The notes under the pieces are model-generated. The model was not told the origin of the DNA. It saw nothing but the letters and a program-made list of their open reading frames with translations, and made no database searches. The position numbers and the translations under genes were made by a program. A DNA stretch of 64,000 nt. Origin: an uncultured Winogradskyella sp. (GTDB taxonomy: Bacteria > Bacteroidota > Bacteroidia > Flavobacteriales > Flavobacteriaceae). Positions within the stretch are counted from its first letter, which is position 1. Each line of letters starts with the position of its first letter. Location of the stretch: assembly GCF_947498345.1 (NCBI RefSeq), contig NZ_CANMJY010000001.1:605195-669194 (forward strand), read 5' to 3'. This document shows positions 57,112 to 64,000 of this stretch, piece by piece.

Positions 57112-58701
57112 TTATTCAAATTCTGAAGTCATATGGAACATAATACTAGGGTATTTTTGTTGTGTCATTTGTAATGAAAACATAGAGTCAGCTAAAAATA
57201 CCAACTGATTTTGTTTGTCTTTTGCCAAATAACGTTGTTTAACTCTAAGAAACTCTTTGTATTCGTCACTTTTTTCGTTATCAGTTTGCACCCAACAAGC
57301 TTTATGTACATTTAGATTTTCGTAAGTACATTTTGCGCCATACTCATGCTCTAATCGATATTGAATAACTTCGTATTGTAATGCACCAACCGTACCAATA
57401 ACTTTTCTTCCATTATAATCAAGTGTAAATAATTGTGCAACACCTTCATCCATGAGCTGGTCAATACCTTTGTACAATTGCTTTGCTTTCATTGGGTCAG
57501 CATTATTGATATATCTAAAGTGTTCGGGTGAAAAGCTTGGCACACCTTTATAATTTATGATTTCTCCTTCTGTGAGAGTATCTCCAATTTTAAAATTTCC
57601 GGTATCCTGTAGACCCACGATATCTCCTGGGTAAGATATGTCTACAATCTCTTTCTTTTCAGCAAAGAATGCATTAGGGCTCGAAAACTTTAATTTTTTA
57701 TTATGCCTTACATGTAGGTAAGGGGTATTTCGTTTAAATTCACCTGACACAATTTTAACAAAAGCTAATCTATTTCTATGATTTGGATCCATGTTGGCAT
57801 GAATCTTAAAAACAAAACCAGTAAACTTTTCTTCTTCGGGTTTTACCAGACGCTCTTCACTTTCTTTAGGTCTAGGTTTAGGTGCAATTTCAATAAAACA
57901 ATCTAATAATTCTCTTACTCCAAAATTATTTAAAGCGGATCCAAAGAAAACAGGCTGTAAGCCACCATTTAAGTAGCTATCTTTATTAAACTCAGGGTAA
58001 ATGCCCTCCACAAGTTCTATTTCATCTCTTAAGGTTTGTGCAGCGTTATTACCGACTAATTGATCCAGCTCTTCAGAATTTAAATCCGAAATTTCAATAG
58101 TATCATTGACATGCTGTTTACTATCTCCGCTAAACAGGTTTACATTTTTTTCCCAAATATTATAAATGCCTTTAAAATCATATCCCATACCAATAGGAAA
58201 GCTTAACGGAGTAACTTTTAGTCCTAGTTTTTGTTCAACTTCATCTAAAAGATCAAAGGCATCTTTACCTTCTCGGTCTAGTTTATTGATAAAGACAATC
58301 ATGGGGATGTTACGCATTCTACATACTTCAACCAATTTTTCGGTTTGTTCCTCAACACCTTTTGCTACATCAATAACCACGATAACGCTATCTACAGCCG
58401 TTAAAGTCCTAAAAGTATCTTCAGCAAAATCTTTATGACCAGGCGTGTCCAATATATTAATCTTAATGCCATTGTACTCAAAAGCTAAAACTGAGGTTGC
58501 TACAGAGATACCACGCTGACGTTCTATTTCCATAAAGTCGCTTGTTGCGCCTTTCTTTATTTTATTACTTTTTACAGCACCAGCTTCTTGTATGGCGCCA
58601 CCAAACAAAAGTAATTTTTCGGTTAATGTTGTTTTACCAGCATCTGGATGCGATATAATACCAAACGTACGTCTTCTATTAATTTCTGTTTTAAAACTCA
58701 T
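57112..58701 (-). CDS. prfC: Peptide chain release factor 3
   Basis: The 529-residue GTPase has G1 ISHPDAGKTTL near residues 16-26, RGISVATS in switch I, G3 LDTPGHKDF and G4 NKLDRE, followed by the RF3-specific C-terminal domain (FTLDYNGRKVIGTVGALQYEVIQYRLEHEYG). It removes RF1/RF2 from the ribosome after termination. Length matches the family. A TAATTTTG box on this strand lies just upstream. Confidence 0.95.
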   Translation of the reverse strand: MSFKTEINRRRTFGIISHPDAGKTTLTEKLLLFGGAIQEAGAVKSNKIKKGATSDFMEIERQRGISVATSVLAFEYNGIKINILDTPGHKDFAEDTFRTLTAVDSVIVVIDVAKGVEEQTEKLVEVCRMRNIPMIVFINKLDREGKDAFDLLDEVEQKLGLKVTPLSFPIGMGYDFKGIYNIWEKNVNLFSGDSKQHVNDTIEISDLNSEELDQLVGNNAAQTLRDEIELVEGIYPEFNKDSYLNGGLQPVFFGSALNNFGVRELLDCFIEIAPKPRPKESEERLVKPEEEKFTGFVFKIHANMDPNHRNRLAFVKIVSGEFKRNTPYLHVRHNKKLKFSSPNAFFAEKKEIVDISYPGDIVGLQDTGNFKIGDTLTEGEIINYKGVPSFSPEHFRYINNADPMKAKQLYKGIDQLMDEGVAQLFTLDYNGRKVIGTVGALQYEVIQYRLEHEYGAKCTYENLNVHKACWVQTDNEKSDEYKEFLRVKQRYLAKDKQNQLVFLADSMFSLQMTQQKYPSIMFHMTSEFE

Positions 58702-58720
58702 TGTTGTTTTTTGAGAATTG

Positions 58721-58728
58721 CAAAATTA
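58721..58728 (-). promoter_or_regulatory. Candidate -7 box of prfC
   Basis: Read on the minus strand this is TAATTTTG, an exact TAnnTTTG match, 20 bp before the prfC start. The -33 element is weak. Confidence 0.4.
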
Positions 58729-59079
58729 AAATAAACGCTAACATTATCTTCCATTAATTATAAATAATGTTGATTTATAATCCCTTATTTAAATCTTATA
58801 TAGAAGAATTTGTCAATTCATCGATTTTTTAATTCAATTAAGATTTCTGTGAGTAATTTACCGGCAATTATAAGTTAGTAAAAATATTAGTACAAGATTT
58901 TACTATGCATAATTGTCCCAAATCAATAGTTTACTTTCAACAGATGAAGTTGATTAATAGCAAATCTCTTCTTTTTATATAGATAAGTATCTATAATCAA
59001 TATTTGGTCACTTTTATCATTTAAGAAGCCTTAACAATGGACTCTAGGGTTTTTTAGTACTAAGATTCTTACTTTAAAA

Positions 59080-59110
59080 TTTGTTTTTTACATTTTAACG
59101 AATATATTTG
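59080..59110 (+). promoter_or_regulatory. Promoter of the giant adhesin gene
   Basis: TTTG at 59080-59083 and TATATTTG at 59103-59110 with 19 bp between them fit the Bacteroidota consensus. The ATG lies 71 bp downstream of the -7 box. Confidence 0.55.
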
Positions 59111-59180
59111 CATTTTATCGATGATTTATGTTATTGATAATACTCTAATAAATTGAATTATACATCAACTATATAATATT

Positions 59181-62100
59181 ATGGAAATCTCTACCCGATT
59201 CTCGTTTAACTTTAAGATTGTAAAATTTGCTTTGCTGCTTATGGTAACATTACTTTTTTGTAATGTACAAGCGCAAACCAATATTGGTGGTATTATTAAT
59301 GATTATGAGTCAGTAACTAGTATTACTAATCCTGGTTGTGGCACATGTGATACTAATCCGGCGTGTATAAATTCTATTGATGTTGCAGATGCTTCAGCTT
59401 TTTCAGTTGGGGATAAAGTTTTAATCGTTCAATTAAAAGGATCTATTGTAGATCAAACTAACACATCAACAGGTGGTGATATTCTTAGTTTAGGAAATGC
59501 GGGAAATTATGAATTTTTTGATATTGGTGGTATTTCTGGAAATACAATTTTTCCATCAGCACCATTAAAGAACACTTATGATGCTTCTGGTTTAATACAA
59601 TTGGTTAGAGTACCTAATTATGCAGGTGATGTCAACGTTACTTCCGAGCTGCAAGCATTACCATGGGATCCTATTACTGGTGAAGGAGGTATTATAGCAT
59701 TATTTGTAGAGGGTACTTTGACGTTAAATGCCAATGTTAATGCATCAGGCGCTGGTTATATTGGTGTTGAGATGACTTCTAATGGCTCACCAGATAACTG
59801 TTCTATTAGTCCTAATGTTCAATACAACTTAGGGGTTGCAAACACTGACAGTTGGTTTAAAGGAGGTGGTGTAGCTATACCTGGCATTGCTAATCAAAAG
59901 GGTAGGTCACCTTTAGCGAATGGTGGAGGAGCTGGTGTTTCTGGAGATTCTGGAGGTGGTGGAGGTGCTAATTTTGGAGCTGGAGGTATCGGCGGTGATA
60001 GATGGTGTGATGTAAATGGTGTAACTGCTGGTGGTGTTGGAGGAAATGCACTTGCTCCATTTATTAGTAATCAAAACAGAGTTTTCTTTGGGGGTGCAGG
60101 TGGTGCAGGTTTTGTAACATCTGGTAATTCAGCTACTGCTTCCAATGGAGGAGGTATCGTGGTTATAAGAGCTACTACTTTAGTCGGAAATAATAACACA
60201 ATAAATGTATCTGGTATAGATGCAACTGCTACCGCTACAGGAATTGACGGCGGTGGAGGAGGAGGAGCTGGTGGTTCAGTTGCCTTTGATATAAAAGCAT
60301 ATTCTGGTAATTTAAATGTTGATGTCACCGGTGGTGATGGTCAAAGCTTAAATACAGGTGTTATTCATGGTCCAGGTGGAGGTGGAGGTGGAGGAGTACT
60401 CTTACACAATTTATCTTCATTACCAGCAGGGATTAGCGTATCTCTTTCAGGAGGAAGTGCAGGTGTACATAATAATGCTCCAAATATTGGAAATTCTCAT
60501 AATGCTCAGCCTGGTAGTAATGGTGGTATAATAACATATTACAACTTAGTAGAAACAATTAATACAGATAATGATTTAGGTACAAATGATGGTATTCCCG
60601 ATTTGTGTGATCTAGATTCAGATAATGACGGTATTTTGGATTCAGTCGAAGATGGTGGAACAGGTATAGATCCTTCTTTAGATGCAGACGGTGATGGTAT
60701 ACCAAATTATTTAGATCAAAGTGACCCAGGTGCACCTGTATTTGTAGATACAAATGGAGATGGTGTAAATGATGTTTATGATACAGATGGTGATGGAACT
60801 CCTGATTTTCAGGATTTAGATAGTGATAATGATGGTTGTTATGATTCCATAGAATCTGGAGGGGCCGATAATAATAATGATGGTGCATTAGACGGTGATG
60901 GTTTCAATACTTTTGGTCAAGTAACAACTGGCGGTAGTATTACAGATGGTTATGATGGATATTCAAGTGATGAAATATTGGCTACTCAGGTTAACTACAC
61001 TTCACCAGCTAATCAAACTGAAGATTCTGGTGATACGGCAACTTTTAGTGTAACAGGTGTAACTATTAATACTACTTCGGTTTACACAGGTACTTTGCCA
61101 AATACTACACCTGATTTTACAGATCCTTCGGCAACTACTGTTGCTACAGGTTTCAGTTATCAATGGTATTTGGGAGATCCCGTTTCAGGAGGTATTGCAT
61201 TATCAAATGACGCTACATATTCAGGCGTAAATACTGCAAGTTTAGATATAGTAACAGATTTTAGTCTAAACGGTAATCAGTATTGCGTGGAAATTATAAA
61301 TACTAATAATTTGTGTGAAATTGTTGAGTGCGCAACTCTAAACGTCAACCCTCCACCTTGTAATATTACAGCAATTAGTTCATCTAATATAGATGCCTGT
61401 GACGATAATAGTACGCCAAGTGATTTTACAGACGATACATTTACAGCAGATATTACAGTAACCTTTATTGGAGCACCAGCTACAGGAACTCTAGATTTAA
61501 CTGGTGACGGAACTGCTTCAGTTTCTGTAGTTGGGTTAACATCACCTCATACTTTTGTTGATGTAGTATTGCCAGCTGATGGAGGATCAATAGACCTAAC
61601 AGCAACATTCTCAACTGATGGATCATGTACATTAAATAACTCAAATGTATTTACTGCGCTGTATGAATGTAGTGATGATGTTTGTCCTGACGTAATACCT
61701 ATAGGTACTCCAACGGCTCCATTAATGTCTGCAGATGTCACTTTCGACATTGTCGGAACAGGTGGTGTTGCAGGGGCTTTATTGAATTCTATTAGTATTT
61801 CAGGTGAACCTAATCCTTTTACAGAATTATACGTGCCATCCACGGTAGAATACCAATTCGCAATTCCAGCCCAAACAAATCAGTATATATACAATATGGG
61901 AGTATTGGGTTCTAATATTAACGATAATCCAGCCATATTTGATGCTGAGTTATTAGAATCATACTCGAATAAAGAATTAACAAATTATTTTTCGGCCGAT
62001 AATAGTGTAGCACCAGGAATTGTACCAGGTGATTTTGTGTTAATACGATATGATGCTCCAATAACAGCTGCTGCTAACAGATATATGATGGCGACTGAAA

Positions 62101-64000
62101 GAGATGGTAATATTTCATACAGAATTCAAGCTTTAGATGCAGCGGGTAATCCAATTGGAACGGAAAGAACGACATCAGTAGCAACTTACATAGATACTGG
62201 TGTACAGGTAGATCCAGTAAATTTCCCAGGTGAAAATATAGAAGCGAGCATTTATCCTTTAACGGCGTTTGTTCCATCTGGTGATGACATCTATGGATTC
62301 AGAATAAGGTTTAGAAATTCATCATCTGGTGAAGCTGGTGATGGAAAAGTATTTATATTATATGATTCAGCCTTTTTAACACCACCACCAACTATTGAGG
62401 TTACTACAAGTTTTGTGCAACCGACTTGCCCTACAAACCTCGGTTCAATAACAATAGATGCGACAGATAATGGAGGAGGGACAATAGAATATAGTATAAA
62501 TGGTGCAGCAGGACCATGGCAAGCCTCAAATGTGTTTAATAACTTACCGCCTGCAACATATACACCAGCTGTAAGATATCAGTCAACACCTACGTGTTTG
62601 GCAGTTTCTATTACCCCAATTACGTTAGAAGATTCAGACTTTAATATTACTGCAATTACAGCATCTGATATTACAGCATGTAACAATAATGGTACACCGA
62701 ACGATATAACAGATGATACGTTTACAGCTGATATAACAGTAACTTTTGATGGAGCACCGGCAACTGGTACTTTAGATTTAACTGGAGATGGTTCATCATC
62801 AATATCTGTGGTAGGTTTAACTTCACCTCATGTATTTAACGACATCGTTTTTTCAGCTAGCGGTAATGACATCTCTTTAACTGCTGCATTTTCTGATGCA
62901 CCTACATGTTCACTTACGGATTCAGCTGTTTTTACAGCACCTACAGAATGTAGTGATGATGCTTGTGGAGATGCCATTCCAGCAGGAAACCCTACAACAC
63001 CATTAATGGCTTCAGATGTTATATTCAATATTACAGGAACAGGTGGAGCAGCAGGAGCGGTACTAAATTCCATTACTGTATCTGGTGAAGCTAATCCATT
63101 TACAGATTTTTATATTCCTTCTACCGTTAGTTATTCATTTGCTAATGTAGCTGCCGCAAATCAATATTTATATGATATGGGTACATTAGGTTCAAATATT
63201 ACAGATGGCCCAACTGTATTTGATCCAGAACTTTTAACAGTATATTCTGATAGAGATTTAACTAATTACCTTTCAACTGACGGGGTCGTCGCTCCAGGTA
63301 TAGAGCCAGGAGATTTTGTGGATATAAGATATGATGCTCCAATAACAGCAGCTGCTAATAGATATATGGTTGCTACTGAAAGAGATGGTAATATTTCATA
63401 CAGAATTCAAGCTTTAGATGCTACTGGCAACCCAATAGGTACAATAAGAACCACATCTGTAGCTACTTATATTGATACAGGCGTACAAGCAGATCCAGTA
63501 AATTTCCCAGGTGAAAATATAGAAGCGAGCATTTACCCTTTAACGGCTTTTGTTCCATCTGGTGATGATATCTATGGATTTAGAATAAGATTTAGAAATT
63601 CATCATCTGGTGATGGTGGTGATGGTAAGGTATTTGTAATGTACGACCCATCTTTTTTAACACCACCACCAACTATTGAGACTACTACAAGTTTTGTGCA
63701 ACCGACTTGCCCTACAAACCTTGGTTCAATAACAATAGATGCGACAGATAATGGAGGGGGGACAATAGAATATAGTATAAATGGTGCAGCAGGACCATGG
63801 CAAACCTCAAATGTGTTTAATAACTTACCGCCTGCAACATACACACCAGCTGTAAGATATCAGTCAACACCAACTTGTTTAGCAGTGTCTAATAATCCTA
63901 TTACTCTAATTAGTATAAATTGTCCAAGCATCGCTATTGAGAAGACCAGTAGTTTAGACTTAGGTGCAGATGGTATAGCTACCGTAGGAGATATTATTAC
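59181..64000 (+). CDS. Giant secreted adhesin-like protein, 5' portion (SprB-repeat / TSP3 / DUF11 type)
   Basis: From ATG 59181 the frame stays open for 1606 codons to the window end, with no stop. It starts with a signal peptide (cleavage near VQAQ, residues 29-32). A conserved N-terminal domain with [12 protein letters not shown] precedes a Gly-rich domain (about 59870-60410). TSP3-like Asp repeats follow (about 60570-60920: [30 protein letters not shown]), then an Ig-like stretch (about 60980-61350, SYQWYLGD). Two tandem 427-residue units come next, each ending in a SprB-like repeat ([25 protein letters not shown]). The last visible residues ([15 protein letters not shown]) open a DUF11-type repeat. 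It is probably a type IX-secreted surface adhesin; the C-terminal sorting domain is beyond the window. Ligand unknown. Confidence 0.85.
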   Translation, partial: MEISTRFSFNFKIVKFALLLMVTLLFCNVQAQTNIGGIINDYESVTSITNPGCGTCDTNPACINSIDVADASAFSVGDKVLIVQLKGSIVDQTNTSTGGDILSLGNAGNYEFFDIGGISGNTIFPSAPLKNTYDASGLIQLVRVPNYAGDVNVTSELQALPWDPITGEGGIIALFVEGTLTLNANVNASGAGYIGVEMTSNGSPDNCSISPNVQYNLGVANTDSWFKGGGVAIPGIANQKGRSPLANGGGAGVSGDSGGGGGANFGAGGIGGDRWCDVNGVTAGGVGGNALAPFISNQNRVFFGGAGGAGFVTSGNSATASNGGGIVVIRATTLVGNNNTINVSGIDATATATGIDGGGGGGAGGSVAFDIKAYSGNLNVDVTGGDGQSLNTGVIHGPGGGGGGGVLLHNLSSLPAGISVSLSGGSAGVHNNAPNIGNSHNAQPGSNGGIITYYNLVETINTDNDLGTNDGIPDLCDLDSDNDGILDSVEDGGTGIDPSLDADGDGIPNYLDQSDPGAPVFVDTNGDGVNDVYDTDGDGTPDFQDLDSDNDGCYDSIESGGADNNNDGALDGDGFNTFGQVTTGGSITDGYDGYSSDEILATQVNYTSPANQTEDSGDTATFSVTGVTINTTSVYTGTLPNTTPDFTDPSATTVATGFSYQWYLGDPVSGGIALSNDATYSGVNTASLDIVTDFSLNGNQYCVEIINTNNLCEIVECATLNVNPPPCNITAISSSNIDACDDNSTPSDFTDDTFTADITVTFIGAPATGTLDLTGDGTASVSVVGLTSPHTFVDVVLPADGGSIDLTATFSTDGSCTLNNSNVFTALYECSDDVCPDVIPIGTPTAPLMSADVTFDIVGTGGVAGALLNSISISGEPNPFTELYVPSTVEYQFAIPAQTNQYIYNMGVLGSNINDNPAIFDAELLESYSNKELTNYFSADNSVAPGIVPGDFVLIRYDAPITAAANRYMMATERDGNISYRIQALDAAGNPIGTERTTSVATYIDTGVQVDPVNFPGENIEASIYPLTAFVPSGDDIYGFRIRFRNSSSGEAGDGKVFILYDSAFLTPPPTIEVTTSFVQPTCPTNLGSITIDATDNGGGTIEYSINGAAGPWQASNVFNNLPPATYTPAVRYQSTPTCLAVSITPITLEDSDFNITAITASDITACNNNGTPNDITDDTFTADITVTFDGAPATGTLDLTGDGSSSISVVGLTSPHVFNDIVFSASGNDISLTAAFSDAPTCSLTDSAVFTAPTECSDDACGDAIPAGNPTTPLMASDVIFNITGTGGAAGAVLNSITVSGEANPFTDFYIPSTVSYSFANVAAANQYLYDMGTLGSNITDGPTVFDPELLTVYSDRDLTNYLSTDGVVAPGIEPGDFVDIRYDAPITAAANRYMVATERDGNISYRIQALDATGNPIGTIRTTSVATYIDTGVQADPVNFPGENIEASIYPLTAFVPSGDDIYGFRIRFRNSSSGDGGDGKVFVMYDPSFLTPPPTIETTTSFVQPTCPTNLGSITIDATDNGGGTIEYSINGAAGPWQTSNVFNNLPPATYTPAVRYQSTPTCLAVSNNPITLISINCPSIAIEKTSSLDLGADGIATVGDII
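61362..62642 (+). repeat. Intragenic tandem repeat, unit 1 (427 codons)
   Basis: First of two head-to-tail units in the adhesin gene, offset by exactly 1281 bp. It begins [13 protein letters not shown] and ends before the second NITAI. It contains a [22 protein letters not shown] stretch, a [12 protein letters not shown] motif and a SprB-like C-terminal part. Confidence 0.85.
62643..63905 (+). repeat. Intragenic tandem repeat, unit 2
   Basis: Second unit, beginning [13 protein letters not shown]. Its last third (about 63331-63891) is nearly identical at DNA level to 62050-62610 with no indels, while the first two thirds have diverged more. After it the sequence moves into the DUF11-type domain. 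Confidence 0.85.

Larger units (their letters stand above)
58702..59180. other. Non-coding gap between divergent prfC and the adhesin gene
   Basis: About 480 bp with no credible gene. It is strongly AT-rich and contains the divergent promoters of prfC and of the adhesin gene. No tRNA, repeat or convincing hairpin was found in it. A long leader or a small RNA cannot be excluded by eye. Confidence 0.6.

Noticed and set aside
60071..60328. Minus-strand frame rich in Pro
   Set aside because: Antisense of Gly codons in the Gly-rich adhesin domain.
59990..60410. G-rich runs that could form G-quadruplexes
   Set aside because: The runs follow Gly codons (GGT/GGA) inside an intact reading frame; nothing beyond coding is needed to explain them.
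60559..60888. Minus-strand frame extremely rich in His, Leu and Tyr
   Set aside because: It is the antisense of the Asp-rich TSP3 repeats of the adhesin gene (GAT/GGT codons read backwards); no start context or family resemblance.
61547..63844. Several minus-strand frames resembling one another
   Set aside because: They repeat because they are antisense to the two 427-codon units; they carry no independent coding signal.
1..64000. CRISPR array, rRNA operon, insertion sequence or prophage
   Set aside because: No regularly spaced direct repeats, no rRNA sequence, no transposase or phage structural gene was found; the only recombinase is the housekeeping XerC.

Overview
The window is chromosomal DNA from a member of the Bacteroidota, almost certainly the marine Flavobacteriaceae. 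The evidence is its AT-rich composition, promoter boxes of the type TTTG / TAnnTTTG, predicted secreted proteins that start with short signal peptides ending in AQ, characteristic families (DUF2851, DUF3467, DUF1343/NamZ, a plug-less TonB-receptor-like barrel) and the gene order xerC-hpf-tRNAs-tuf-tRNA-Trp-secE-nusG-rplKAJL-rpoBC. The exact genus cannot be read from the sequence.

Region 1 (1-17.8 kb) is a surface-polysaccharide island. It opens with a tandem array of three related membrane-anchored sulfatase/phosphotransferase-like genes, the first cut by the window edge. Then come a polyprenyl-phosphate-type glycosyltransferase, two polytopic GT-C-like membrane proteins, a GtrB-like glycosyltransferase, a FemAB/GNAT-type acyltransferase, a DegT/DnrJ sugar aminotransferase, two tandem Wzx-like flippases, two GT4-type and two GT2-type glycosyltransferases, and a FdtA-like sugar ketoisomerase. 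The isomerase, aminotransferase and acyltransferase together suggest a nucleotide-linked 3-acylamido-3,6-dideoxyhexose that is built into a lipid-linked glycan, flipped across the inner membrane and modified.

Region 2 (17.8-42.9 kb) is mostly housekeeping and envelope genes: ftsE, a secreted beta-helix protein, a large TPR protein paired with an outer-membrane barrel, an amidohydrolase lipoprotein, a methyltransferase, a Cys-cluster protein, a fatty acid hydroxylase, a glycerophosphodiesterase, a NamZ-like muramidase diverging from a LolE-like permease, a CBS-like PLP enzyme, DUF2851, PspC, a K+ channel, an alanine symporter, a helix-hairpin-helix protein, an acyl-CoA dehydrogenase, xerC and hpf.

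Region 3 (42.9-56.3 kb) is the translation/transcription core: a strong promoter, tRNA-Thr(TGT), tRNA-Tyr(GTA), tRNA-Gly(TCC), tRNA-Thr(GGT), tuf, tRNA-Trp(CCA), secE, nusG, rplK, rplA, rplJ, rplL, rpoB and rpoC, with hairpins in several of the gaps and a terminator after rpoC.

Region 4 (56.3-64 kb) has a DUF3467 gene, a small Fe-S protein, prfC, and the 5' 4.8 kb of a giant secreted adhesin-like gene that runs off the right end. The adhesin has a Gly-rich domain, calcium-binding TSP3-like repeats, an Ig-like stretch, two 427-residue tandem repeats and the start of a DUF11-type domain. I see no rRNA, CRISPR array, insertion sequence or prophage. No unmistakable new system stands out; the best leads are the giant repeat adhesin, the triplicated sulfatase-like genes, the TPR/barrel pair and the regulatory hairpins.
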